A stretch of DNA of 64,000 nt from Paramarasmius palmivorus (taxonomy: Eukaryota; Basidiomycota; Agaricomycetes; Agaricales; Marasmiaceae): NCBI GenBank assembly GCA_037176845.1, contig JAYKXP010000091.1, forward strand, positions 143,597-207,596. The letters are read 5' to 3'. The notes beneath the pieces were generated by a model. It worked only from the letters and a program-made list of their open reading frames with translations, searched no databases and was not told the origin of the DNA. Numbering within the stretch: position 1 is the first letter of the stretch; each line of letters starts with the position of its first letter. Shown here one piece after another: positions 1-11,996 of this stretch. The translations under genes and the position numbers were made by a program.

Positions 1-272
1 GCATTTACTCCGCAGACAGAATATCTCGTTGCTCATGTGCTCAAACGATTCCGAACAGTTCCAGGGCCAAACTCTGATGGCGTAGCCATTCATCGGATGT
101 GAGAGGGTCGCAAAACTCACGTTCAGCCTCTGTGCTCCAACGGAGAGCATGAGATGGAGACCGCAGGCATGACCCGATGCTTGCACAACTTCTTCGCGCA
201 GACAGGCCTTGATGCAGAGTACGCCCCAAGCATATTTCGTGGGTTACTGGCGATGGCAGCTCTGTACTTGCC

Positions 273-2110
273 ATGAAACGTGCGAAGAAGTACCATTCTA
301 TTCGATATCACCGTGACGATCCCTCTTCGGACTTCAAAATCCTTCACAATCTTCTCCCAACACCAGAGATATTTCACATGCAAGCAATCAGTCAGAACAC
401 CATAGGTCAGAATCACTATGGACCATCCCCTACAAAGGATCCCTCTGCACTCTCACGAAGTGCTGACAAAGTTAATATGAAGGTACCCACAGATTGGAAA
501 GACGTCTCGAATTATTACCACCTATCCCGGTCCATGACTCTATTCTGGGAGGCACAGGTACTGGACTGTTGGGTGTAAGTAGTCGTCTCTTGGCTAAATA
601 TTCTGCGAGCTGAACAAACTTTACCAGGAATGAATTAGGTCTTCAGAACTTTAGTGATATTGCACCACACTTCCAACGCCTACAGAACGAGGGGAAAGCA
701 CCATCATTTGATGAGCTGATCGAGAAGAGCGAAAATATCGTCCGTCGCTTCATGTCTTATACAGCATATGATCAAGCACTCGATTTAGATGCAAACAACT
801 CGTCGCCAGCCTCTCTGAAGTTCACTGTGGGAGCACCATTTATTAGACTGGTCTCGCAGGATGAACATGATGATGTAGCACCCGAGACAGAAGAATCACC
901 TGCCGAAGCACAAGTTGATGATGTTGAAAATGTCACATGTGAATCGGAGAAGAGGAATTCAAAGTCTAAACGGTTTGAGGAGGTTCAAGGTTTCAATGGT
1001 GACCGTGTTCTTGCAAACAGTATCCTCTTCAAGACCGAGTATTCATTCTGGATTGAGCTCGCTTATGCGGTTCCAAAGGGGGATTTTGGACGTGTCTGGG
1101 AAATGATGAAGGTATTACACTCCCCATACAACCAGTGCAGCCTCTGACATGTTCTGTTCCAGATATTGATGTACATCTTCCCTGGTGGCGGTAATACCAA
1201 CTACCGTGATCTTTTGCTTGATCTGTGGTGCCTATTCAAGTACGAGACAAGCAAGAACTTGAAGGATGCGTTATGGAATAACATTCTAGTCAATCTCACT
1301 GGTGAGCTTGGCAAATGGATTCCAGCAGATTTGATGCAAGAGCATTATAACCGTTGGCTTGAGGATCTTGTGGACAAGAGCGGCGGCTCATTTGACAGTG
1401 CCTTCATGCGGAAGCTGATTTCACCAAATGTCGACTTCTTTCTTTGGCTCAAGGAAGCTTTTGAAGTTGCTGCTGATCTCCACCAGCGCTCCAAGCTTCA
1501 CACTTCTCCTCACCTGCGAGACGAATACAGAATGCTACTTGTAATGTATGCAGAAGACAAGCTACATACCTTCCGGTCAGGTCGTTCTTATGGGCATGCA
1601 GCTATCAATCTGTTCGCTCGGGGCGAAGAGCGAATTGCTGATGCCCTTGACGACCTACTTCAGAAGCATACTCGCCAGGTTGAGCTCCTCCGCAAAATTG
1701 ATACGTTACGCAAATCACCATCTGTAGCTGAGAATTCAAGAGAACTGAATTATACACTAGCTCCTGCACCATCAGGCAGTACACCCTGCGAGGACTTTAC
1801 AATGAATCTCAGTTCCCCCGTTCCCACTCCTCCCTCATCTCCACCTCCTCCAAGCGAGTCCGGGTCATCCTCCAGTGAGAGCGGCTCTAGTTATGCTGAA
1901 AACGAACCTGAAATGGCCGGTAATACAGGGGTTAACGATGATGATGAGCAGCCTATGGAGAAGGAATACCACTCACGTCTGAAGTCAGGTCCAGAGTTCA
2001 TGCCGTCGATTGATAATACGGGTAGGCTTATTGATTGGCTAGATGACGAAGAGCTCGAGATGTTAGCAGAAGATACAGATGAGGACAGTGAAGACGAACA
2101 GGATGGTTAG
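273..2110 (+). CDS. DUF6589 domain protein (5' end unresolved)
   Basis: This is a DUF6589 protein, a family very common in Agaricomycetes whose biochemical role is not established. My model joins exons 273-574, 628-1111 and 1163-2110 across introns of 53 and 51 nt; both joins keep frame and give 577 aa from the ATG at 273. Family blocks seen are FWIELAYAVPKGDFGRVWEM (split by the second intron just after it), GELGKWIPADLMQEHYNRW and FRSGRSYGHAAINLFARG. The last 120 residues or so are acidic, Ser/Pro-rich and probably disordered. The family is usually longer at the N-terminus, so more exons may lie in 1-272 or left of the window. The 3' end overlaps the convergent helicase gene by 83 bp. The domain call is firm; the start is not. 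Confidence 0.85.
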
Positions 2111-4372
2111 ATATCACTGTAGAAATAGTCAGTTTTGTGAATACAAATTGATTATTCACACACTGTTGTCCTCGAGTAGATGCACGAGTTCTGTATCGGG
2201 AACTTTGCTCTGATGATGTACTCTTTTGAGGTTGAGGAACTGCCTTTCTACGCTTCCGAGGCTCTCCACCAGCTGGCTCGGGATCTTTACGTTTAGCGTG
2301 GGTTTTTGAAAGAGTGGAATGTGTTGCTGTAGCATTTGTGGTGTCGGTAAGAGGCGGTGACGGAGATGGTAGCTCAGGAAGGGGAGAGATGGGCTTGTTT
2401 GGTTCCTTGTGGTTTACGCGAGATTTTGAGGCTTTCTTCTTCTCTAGCTGTTGCTTTTTCTTCAGTTCACGTTTGGACTGGATGCTATGACGAAGAGTAG
2501 AAAGAACACTGAAGAGTTTGACATTCTGACTTGTGTGGAATGGCCAGGAAACTGAGGTGAGAAGTGCGTCAAGGGATTCCTGTGTCTCGAGCATGAGGAG
2601 TTTGTCGATAATAAGGTTAACGAGTGATTTCGGAAGGAAAGATGGCCGGGAACGGTTGTAGTGATCGTCTTTGAGCCGTTCCTCCATCCACAGCTTCTTT
2701 TCATAGACTGCGAGACTTGATCTGGCTTCCTCAATCTCCGGTTTCTTCAGCTGTGACGTTCTGCGTTTCGAAGTTTCGGTAGAAGGAGAGATGAAAGGAA
2801 CGAGGTCGGAATTTGATGACTTGGCAAACTTGTCCTTGTGAACATCATCTGATATCTGATGTCGTTCACAACATAAGCTGCAAGGCAGATCACGTTTAGC
2901 ATCCACGCAATCAAGTGTCAATTCAGTGAGAGGTTCGCATTGATAAACACGATTCTCGCAAGCAACATAGCAGACTTTCTCAGCAAAGAAATAAGCTAGG
3001 GCAGGATCGATGCCGCTTGCCTTTTTGCCCGTATTCGGAAACCCTTGGGATAGGTCAAGGTTGGGAGGAAATGCTAGCTCAAAATTGTTCAATAGTCATG
3101 AGGATCAAGAAAAGCAACTTACTTTCGGCAAGTTTATTAGCCTTGGATAACGTCTGAGTGGGTACCAGTATAATGCGCCGTCCTGAAGTCTCGAGATCAC
3201 GTCCTGCACGACCACCATCCTGTTTCTGTCCATTCAATGTCTCCGCTGCACCGATAGAAAGGCTATCCACTATCGTCTTTGCGTGAATTCCATTCTGGAA
3301 CGCTTTTGTAGCAATGACAACCTGGAGTTCCGGGTCAGATTCCAACAGCATGATTGTCTCTTCGTTATATTCGTCTTTGGCTATTGAATGGTATAGACGG
3401 ATGCGTTTGAGAGGATTGACTGAGGAAGGTAGGCAGTTGAACAGAAAGAGGAAGACACGGAAGCCAAGTTCAATGGTTTGGACATGGATGATTGTTTTAC
3501 GATGCTCGTTGAGATACGGAATGAGTTGCGGAAAGTCAAGACCACCAATCGGAGACGTGAGAGTTTGTACAATAATTTTAGTGTTGGGGCGTTCATTGGA
3601 ACGTCGAATCAGATGAAAGTTGTTTCCGGAGAAGCCCAGAGTAGCACAGACGGAAGCAGTTGATGGGCCTGGCTGCAGGGTAGCTGTCATCCCAAAGATA
3701 GCAGAGTCTGGGAGACGTCCACATAAGAATGAACCAATCAGCCGGAAGGCTGGGCGGAAGGAAAGACCCCATTCATCAATGACATGGGCTTCTTCAGCGC
3801 ATCCAAAGATGACATTCGAACGGAATGCCGGTGAATTGGGAATCTTGTACCAATCCGGCTCGCGTAGATGTTCAGGATCGACGACAACAAGATGGAAAGA
3901 GCACTCGGCAATCTCTTTGACGATATTGATGCGACTAACTCGAGCAGCTGAGATGTTCTGTTGGGTGAATGCAAATGCCTTGATACCGAACTTTGCAGAT
4001 TCCTTCACCTGAGTGCGGTATTCCAGTCAGAGAAGAGTGAAACGCTAGGAATCATACAATGTTATTTGCGAGGCCTTTGGTGGGTGCTATCACAATCCCG
4101 ACTGGCTTCTTCTTGATCGGAACGTTGAACTGAGGGTATTTCCGAGTGTTTTGGCTGATCTCCAGGTGGACAAGGATGGGAACGATGAATAGAGCCGATT
4201 TTCCGTCACCAGTACCAGTAATGTACATCACCTGCATCAGATCAAGAATTTCGGCAATTGGTTCTCTTTGATGCGGCTTCAAACCATCCTTCCATTGAGG
4301 GATATGCTTCTTCACAATCGAGTCGATGACTTTGAGGCCTTCAGAAGATCGGAAATCGAGCTTTACGGTCAT
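2028..4372 (-). CDS. RecQ-like superfamily 2 DNA helicase
   Basis: An ATP-dependent DNA helicase of the RecQ type. The model joins 4372-4058, 4008-3123 and 3073-2028 across two 49-nt introns, all in frame, giving 748 aa. Seen: motif I TGTGDGKS (about residue 53), motif II AEEAHVIDEWG, motif III GMTATLQP, motif VI QDGGRAGRD, then a cysteine cluster (CYVACENRVYQC ... CSLCC) like the RecQ zinc subdomain. The tail is basic and Ser/Pro-rich with KKRRK-like runs that may be nuclear localisation signals. Motif II has Glu where RecQ proteins usually have Asp (EEAH for DEAH); I believe this is common in the Agaricomycete subfamily. The frame is open upstream of 4372 but is hydrophobic and unlike the family, so I start at the Met before KLDFRSSEGL. 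The tail-to-tail partner is the DUF6589 gene. Confidence 0.85.
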
Positions 4373-5759
4373 CGGAAAATGGCAGATGGACGCGGAAGTA
4401 CAAAATTGGATGGTGGCTATACACCCAAAGGCGATACAAACAGGTACATATATTAGGTAAGAAATGGGTGCGCTGCAACCCCCCCGCGACTTGCCTAAGA
4501 CTAATGATATACTGCATACAAGGTTGTGTTGACTGGAGTTCCCGAAAGCTGTTCGACTCCACAGGTAACAGGCATAAGGAAAACGTAAGTAGTTTGATAT
4601 ATGATTAACATCGGACATGTGGTGTCGTTCGTAGGTATCGGAAAGAGATCTTTGACGTCTAGGGATGACCCAGCAGTGGATAATGAATATTTGAATAGTG
4701 GATGATGCGACGAATGGAAATAGTGAGTTCATTTCCATGTTCGGAAGATTTGTTCAACACAGCCCTATGGCGATGGAACCGAATAGAAGCTCCAACCCAA
4801 ACAGGCATCTGCAACGTGAGGGCTGCACGGTGAACGAAGCATTGAGCGGCACAGCTACAAAGATCACGGAGGTGTGAAAGTTTCGAGAAGAAGCGATAAG
4901 AGCAAGTAGGAAGTATGATCCAAGTGAGGGTACAGCTCGCGGTCGAAACATAATCAAGGATACTTTATCCTAGATAAGTGTATTCTTTAGTGGGATACGC
5001 TAGAAGCACGGATCGTACGATGGGATCAGTGCCAATTTGCAACGTGCTGTTCGAGCATGTGGTGGCGCGGTGAATACACTTGACACAATGCCTTCGGGTG
5101 CTGCACGTATTGAATTAGTACCTTCAGTCATAGAGAATATTGCGAACGTACCAATCTGCCGACAGTATCGTATCTGTGTAGTTACTCTAAATGTTCCGTT
5201 GCTTTGGCCCTTCATGATGGAAGTTGTTTCCAATCGTCGGCATCTTGCGATGATCTGGGCACGAAGTCGACCTCCCTGTTATCTTCTAGTCGGCCCGATT
5301 CATCCCTGGAGTAGATGAGCGATGACTGCTAGACCGACGACAATAGGATCGCCACGAGGAGACGGCATGCTCAGAATGGGGCTGTGAGTAAAATTGTATG
5401 CGAATAAAGGGAACGAGTCGTGTTTAAGGACACATTGAAGATCTAGAGACGAGGTTGTGTGAGGGTATAGAAGCTACGAGGGCGTATCACGGAAAGGAGA
5501 TGGGAGGGTCCAAAAGTATCAGAAAAGACTTGGTGAATAAAAAGAATGGGCAGACATTGTGCCCAGACTAGAGTGTGTGCATTGTGCGGCGGAGACAGCC
5601 TTCCGACAGTGGAGGATCAGATCAAGGTTTCTAGAAGTTTAAAAGAAAGATATGTACTGTAAACGAAGTAATTAACCAGGTCACGACGTTCTACTCACCG
5701 GATATCCTATAAAGGTTATTCTGTCCACACGTTTGAACCACCCAATGAGAACCTCCAGA
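4373..5759. other. Intergenic stretch, no supported gene
   Basis: Short open frames exist on both strands (for example 4754-4957 and 5000-5233 minus, 5037-5318 plus). None shows a recognisable family motif and none joins to a neighbour through convincing introns. The upstream control region of the minus-strand RecQ-like gene should lie at the left of this stretch. Confidence 0.4.
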
Positions 5760-6397
5760 ATTTGAGACGAAAGCCATGTCGTCCAGATAGTCACGTTTGT
5801 GGAGGCCCGGAAAGGTTTACCTGGTCGACGTCGCTGGTGAAGAGGTTAATCTTGTTTGGGTATAAACAAATAACGTCATTCGGATCCGGATCTTGCCATT
5901 CCGGTAGTTCTTGTACCGGAATACCCATCTTTTGTGCTTCTATCGTGGTCACATCTACAGCTTTGGAATCCATGTATCAGCGGAGTGCGCTGGTTTCCAG
6001 CATGATGCTGTGAATATCCCTGCGGACATATCAGTTACTGCGTGTATACCTCAAGTATGCCCAGCGCGTTGCGTACAGGGAAAGCTGTTAATAGATGTAG
6101 GTGGTTCTTGGGTGGTTCTCTAACTCATATTCTGAGGTAATGAATGCAGCTGGGTCCATGATTCTTTTTTCAAGCAGGTCCGAGTCATCCCCGCAGTCCA
6201 ATGGTGTTCTCAATGAGGATTTGCAGTGTCTGATTAGCATTGACCGGTGACCAGCTGACCCTTGCCCTTTTTCTTCGACAGGCTAAACAAACGTGTAGTC
6301 ACAGGGCATCCCTTTCAGGCCGTTATGATCGCATTTGATAATGCATAGCTTTCGAGTACATATGGGAGTATGCTGTACTATTCAATCGTTAAATTAC

Positions 6398-7580
6398 GAG
6401 TTCGGAGTTATCCGAATTCGTTCTTTATCTGTCAATGCTTTTTTTGCTCGGTTGAGTTCTGCATTCTGATTGGCTAATAAAAATCCCATTTTCTCACGTC
6501 TGCCCATGTGTCATTGAACTAGTGTCATTGTTTTTAGTCAATCTTGCCTCGTCATCCCTTTTCTTTCCGGGCACGCTGACCTTCATTTTCCCTTTACTGT
6601 ATTTGATTGCTACTCGACACTGTGACTTAGGGTCGTCTTAGAGTGCAAGGGGGAAGGAAGGATATGAATGACTCAGACAGGTACAAGCAGGCCAGGGCAT
6701 ATGGTGCGTAATTGATGCATAACCTACCCATTCAAAGACTCAGATTCTTCCTTGCAGTCCTTCAACTCACTCCAGTGCAACTATCCTCTTTACCCAAAGC
6801 ATTCCAACCCCATTCCATATACAGCTACCCACATGTCCTATGTTGTTGCTTCATATTAATGATATTATGCAACCAATTATCCACTTCATCCGTCTGCGTG
6901 TGTTATTCTCTCCGCCAGTATCCTGGTCTCGGAACTTTTCTTGGGCTTTTGTTGACATCGAAAATGTCCGCTTTGACGACTCTATCTCTAATGTTTTACC
7001 CACCTCCGAGTCCACCATATCAACAGCTCAAACGCATTCTGTGTTCCCTCAAAGTCAAGGCATATCTTCGAGAGGATGATATTGAAGGCAATAGTGTGGA
7101 GGTCAAATGATGTATATTTAAGTTGCCTGCAAGATGAATTTTGATTCTATTTGTGAAATACACTGTGTTTGCAGAGCGACATGGCAGGAGGTCCGACTGA
7201 AGTCACGTATTGCATGGTATATTGTACCCATTATCTTCACCGTCTTTGTCCGTGAATATTGAACACTCAAGCCTCAGACTGGATCATCCCTTGAAGCTTA
7301 AAGCTTGAAGCCTGGTTATCCGAGGGTTTAAATGTTTAAATTTTGCAAGAGCATCCTGAGATTAAAACACGTGACAAGGTGCACAGAACTTGCAACGCAC
7401 GTGTACTCGTGCAATGTCAGTGATTCACTGCTGCCTGGTGCCCATTTATGCGGGAGTTCCACTGACCATGATTCCCATACACCTTCAAATTCTGTGCTGC
7501 AGATAAAAGGCATCTTCAAAGTACAAAAAAAGAGCCGAACTCGAACCAGTGTCGGCCATTGCCGACCCACTCCGCTAGTT
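6398..7580. mobile_element. 1.18-kb insertion present only in duplication copy A
   Basis: In copy B the sequence runs directly from ATGCTGTACTATTCGG into CCAGAGCTTGG. In copy A these are separated by about 1.18 kb. The left edge reads AAATTACGAGTTCGG and the right edge AGTTCAGAGCTTGG, which could be a decayed target duplication. The right edge coincides, within a few bases, with the 5' end of a pol III-promoter-like sequence on the minus strand. A deletion in copy B is the alternative. No transposase is seen; the frames at 6712-7110 match nothing I know. Confidence 0.5.
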
Positions 7581-7583
7581 CAG
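7518..7583 (-). ncRNA. tRNA/SINE-like head with A and B boxes
   Basis: Read on the minus strand, TAGCGGAGTGGG fits the pol III A box. Thirty bases later GGTTCGAGTTC fits the B box, and a run of seven T follows about 8 nt after it. Between them lies the stem GTCGGC-AATG-GCCGAC. The box spacing (30 nt) is too short for a normal tRNA and the T-arm does not pair, so this is not a working tRNA gene. A tRNA-derived SINE head is the likeliest reading. It sits at the right edge of the 1.18-kb insertion. Confidence 0.35.
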
Positions 7584-7629
7584 AGCTTGGTATGCCATAT
7601 TCTCTTCTTGCGCTCCCACTATCATCTCA

Positions 7630-10600
7630 ATGCTGAGAGAGGTCCCAGCAGCCTACTACCCAGGTTCTCAGGACTACGCATTCCTCAGCAGTGGTGACCA
7701 CGTCGCACGACACGCGTCATCTCTGGATGTCAGCCATTCGGACTATTCCCATCAGCGAGTCCCTCCAGCTCTCATTCAGCAGCACTCCGCACACTATAAC
7801 AGTGATTATTCACTCCGCCCTGCTTGTTCGAGGACTGGTGATACACCATCATCCCGTCAACGTTTCCATCCGTATGAGAGGCAATCCAAATCTACAACAG
7901 CTAGTGACCAGCAAAATCTCTCGCTGAACCAGTCATCACGCAATCCATCTACCAATTACTCCCTTGCCATTCCGTCCACAGTAACGTATACAGGTCACCA
8001 ACACGTTCCGTCTAGGAACGAATATCATCTCATTCCTTCATCCACATCAGTTCAGCATTCCCTTTCCTATCACGCCATTCCGAATGCATACACGAACGAG
8101 CTAGCCTCTACATTGATTCCAAATACACCTTCCACCAACCAGGACGACTCCTCTGACTTGATTGAGGTCCATTCCCCCATAGTTGATCCTGCACTCCCAT
8201 ATCCCTCATCCGACGATGCGCTGGCCTTGTCTTCTGACTGCTGGGATTCCATCTCCAGTCATGTATGCGCAAATCAATCATCTACCACAACTCCAGATGG
8301 CTGCACTGGGCCAAGCTCCTCATACCCATCCAGATCCACTGCAATCCTTTCGTCCCTGTCAGCCATTAACACATTATATTCATCACTAGAGGCTCCGACC
8401 ATGTCGCAGTCGAATGACGCATCCCACTCGCAAGTACATACGACAATAAACGGAGGACAGGGGAACACTATTTTCGGAGACCAGGAAAACAACGTGTACT
8501 ATCAAACTGATGATCGTGCGTCTTCTTTTATTCTAGCTGACAATCTAGCTCTGACGGATTTTCAAGCCATCAACAACCTCTGGAGTGAGATAGCAGATAT
8601 TGGAGCGGGGTACGACTCCGGTGTTCGCTCCCCTCCTCCGCGATGCCATGAAGGGACGCGTACCAAAATTCAGGAATCCATTCTTGATTGGGTCCAAAGT
8701 GGCGATCCAAATAACGAGCCCTTGTGCTGGTTATCCGGTCCTGCTGGTGTAGGAAAATCAGCTATTGCGCAAACTATTGCCGAGAAAACCAGCGAAGGAA
8801 ACCTCATCGCTAGCTTTTTCTTTTGGCGTGGCGATTCACAACGAAACAACCCCTCAAAGTTGTTTCTCGTTATTGCTTACGGTTTGGCGCTCAAATATCC
8901 AGAGCTGCGGTGTTTCATTGGACAGGTTATCAAAGAAACGCCAAGTGTCCTAAAGGCCTCCATTGACATCAAGCTCCAGAAGCTGATCATTGAGCCATTA
9001 TTACAGCTCACCACCAACGATCTTGACGGGCTAATTATTATTGACGCGCTTGACGAGTGCTCTGGGGAGAAAGAGCAGCATCATGTGCTTCACCTGATTG
9101 AGTCCATTTTCTCCAAGATCCAGGGACGCCTTCCTCGCATTCTCATATGCAGTAGACCTGAGCCGGCTATCCAGGAGACACTTGGTACCCTGGATAAAGA
9201 CCTTCATGTGCGCCGGCTTACCCTGGATGACAACTCGGAGTCAAGACGGGACATTGAAAAATACCTAAACACGGAGTTCACTCGAATACGAAATTGCGAT
9301 CGATGCAGAAACCTGGATTTTCCAGACCCTTGGCCCTCACCTTCTCAGATAGATGTTATTACCTGGAATGCCTCTGGGCAATTCATCTACGCCACTACCA
9401 TTATCAAGTTCATAGAGAACGAATTTGAGGCCCCATGTAAACAGCTTGAGAAGGTACTTGGGCAATGGAAAAACAAAGGTGGTAGTTCGCCATTTGCGCC
9501 CCTTGACCTTCTCTACTATCAAATCCTTTCCTCTTATCCACAAGTGAAACAAAAGCAGCTACGGGACACCCTCGGCTTTGTGATGTACGGTGCAAGGGGT
9601 AGAGGAGCAAACAATCCATTAACGATGGAGTTACTATATGACTTGTCTGCCGGGGAGGCACAGCTGCTACTTCGTCGAGCACGCTCTGTCATCACAGAAG
9701 CTGACAACGGCTGGCTTCAAATTATTCACAAATCTTTCCGGGATTACCTAGAAGATGAATCCCGCTCCCATGAATTTTTCATCGACAAAGAGGTCTACTC
9801 CAAGACATTCTTCTCACGTCTGATGCTTGAAGCCGTGATCAGGGAGGTGAAGAGCGGCTTGACTTGTATATCATCTGTATGTGTGTTCTTTCCTTATCAT
9901 TCGTCTTCGTTACCCTGACAGCAAACTAGGATCAGAGGTATTGCAATTGCATGATAGCCATTACTCAGGGGGCATTTGAATACATATGGTCCGCGGACAG
10001 CACTCATGAAGCTTTCGACACAGCTGAAGTCTATGACTTTGTGATCAAGATATCACTTTTTTGCCGATGTCCCTTACCACAGATGATGCCACCCTGCACC
10101 CACAATTTACCCGACTCTGACTATGAGCCTGATAAATTTACCAACAGTGTACTTTCTATGCATCTTGGGACAACGAAGAATGCACTTCCCATCTTTGCAC
10201 GCTTGAGATTGCGTATCAGAAGGGAAGGAATGTCACACAAGGACGTTGGCAAACTTATTGATATACTTCAGACGTTGTGGATGACCGAACGGGAAGCCAA
10301 GGAAGCCTTACAGTCATCTGACTTGCATGAGTTTTTAGATACGCACAAGGCGATAATCATTTCGAATCTTCGAGCTTTCGATCCGGAATCTGAAAACTAT
10401 TGCAAGTGTTCGACTTTCTACTGGAATTCTCCTGTGCATCTATGTGGTAATCACTACATTATCTCTCTGATGCCTGTGCTCTTTATGTCAACCTATGCCG
10501 CTATCGAAGATTCGTCCAAGATGTTGGAGCTGATTGGGACGCTCACATGCTGGGAATACGGACTGAGGCATCTTCTCGACGATGGCGAATATCACTTGAA

Positions 10601-11483
10601 GAAAGTACGTCTCTTTTCTGACTGCATCATTTATGTGTCACTCATGCACAATTAGTTCGAGATCATTGAGAAGGTTCTGCCCACAATGGAATGGCAAAAA
10701 TTATATGTTTTATTTGATTGGCTTGTGGTGCGAGATAAGATAACCTTTGATACCACACTGCAACACTGACACTTGTCTCAGTTGTCCCCTATTCGCCTTC
10801 CCGCAATGGGCAATGCATATCACACACGGGTTCTCAAGGTCCATACTTTTCTCCTAGACAGTTTGGCTTTTAATGATGGATCTAGAGAGTGCCTCCCATC
10901 CCATTTTCAAATTGTTACCCGCATATGTGGCGCAGAGCCAGAACTCCTGGACGCTTGCACTCGCTGGTTTGAACAGTTTGATTTCTATGATCTCCATGAC
11001 TGCACGGATTGGTGTCTGGAATGGCTTGAAGTAAGTAGCGAGTCCTAATACCTCACTATGACTTCAAGTCGCTGATATATCTAGCAGTCGTTCCCCGCGA
11101 TCCATGCAAAGAAGAGCGGAGTTGCCATCGCAAAGTTTAATACATTACAGCAGAGGTGGAAAGACCTGAAAGGTGCCGAAGAAGATTTTCTAGGGAAGCG
11201 AAAATCAACCGAAGAGGTCTCCGAGTTGTTGTTTGGAGAGCTAGCGCCCCAGGATCTGGACGCAAATGACATCCACATCATGAAGGAAATTGTACGCGGG
11301 TCCAAGGTCTCCACCAAGCCTAGGTGCCGCAAAACGTATTATGCATGGTCGTGGGGGTGGACTCTGAGGCTCCTAAGACCGCGTACTGGTACATTCAGCT
11401 GTCCCGATCGTTACATTGAGTGGATCAAGCCTGTTGACTGGCCCTATGCAGTCGAGGCAAACCCAACAGCTGGCTGCTTTTGA
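7630..11483 (+). CDS. NACHT-domain NTPase (fungal NLR-like), copy 1
   Basis: A STAND-class NTPase resembling fungal NOD-like receptors, which are thought to act in self/non-self recognition. Exons: 7630-8515, 8567-9876, 9930-10604, 10656-10727, 10782-11030, 11088-11483; introns are 51, 53, 51, 54 and 57 nt and all phases fit (1,195 aa). The first intron could also be retained here, because this copy has no stop in it. Residues 1-290 are Ser/Thr/Pro/His-rich and look disordered. They end in an Asn/Gly/Gln-rich motif, NGGQGNTIFGDQENNVYYQ, just before the NACHT part. Walker A is GPAGVGKS (about residue 353), Walker B LIIIDALDEC, followed by ILICSRPEP. After the NACHT winged-helix part (HKSFRDYLED) there is a C-terminal region of about 450 residues without visible WD40, ankyrin or TPR repeats. 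A paralogue of the same exon structure lies at 39279-43258. Confidence 0.9.
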
Positions 11484-11996
11484 TTTGGCAAGACTTGAAG
11501 GGTGTATTTATAGTAGAACTAGCACTGTGTTACAGGAGTATTGACGCAGGATTGGTATCATGATCTCAAGCTTTGCTTTGTTACTCAAGCTGGACTCTAA
11601 ATACGAGCTTGCAAATTTAGCAAGCTAACACTTCATCATCACACTCATCATGACCGCACTATGTCTGATACTCCACCGTCGTAGAGTTCAAGCCCTGTTT
11701 TCATGCTTCGGAGGATACGGTCGAAGGTTCCGGTAGTTTTGATCTTGACGAGAGGTGACTAGTGGACTTTCATTGTCGAGGATCCTAGACAAATGGCTGT
11801 CGGGCTAACACAAGAAAGATTAAGGACTTCATGATCGCCAGCGCAAATGGGTGTATGATAACGCACCGTGATATCGATCCCATCAACTAGCATAACCGTA
11901 TGCTGCACCGTGTCCATCTAGCGCTCCCAACCAAACCTCTCGAATAGAGAGCGCGAACAGAACCATTAGAGGTGTATATCCCATATAGAAGTGGGT
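11484..11996. other. 3' flank of NACHT gene, no gene seen
   Basis: The first 200 bp belong to the segmental duplication and would hold the 3' untranslated region of the NACHT gene. The rest, up to the inverted-repeat element, has no supportable feature; its last bases (11985-11996) are the left half of the element's insertion site. Confidence 0.5.

Larger units (their letters stand above)
5780..11690 (+). repeat. Segmental duplication, copy A (partner 38670-43465)
   Basis: Alignable by eye with 38670-43465, including upstream non-coding DNA (shared stretches around TTGTACCGGAA, AGGGAAAGCTGT, TGTGTAGTCACA and ATGCTGTACTATTC), the whole NACHT gene and about 200 bp of 3' flank ending near GTGTCTGATACTC. 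Copy A carries about 1.18 kb (roughly 6398-7580) that copy B lacks. The two copies are about 31.7 kb apart in direct orientation. Confidence 0.88.

Noticed and set aside
4373..4738. N-terminal extension of the RecQ-like helicase
   Set aside because: The frame is open but encodes hydrophobic, unfamiliar sequence before the conserved start MTVKLDF.
7518..7583. A functional tRNA gene
   Set aside because: A and B boxes are only 30 nt apart and no acceptor stem or T-arm can be folded; a SINE-like head fits better.
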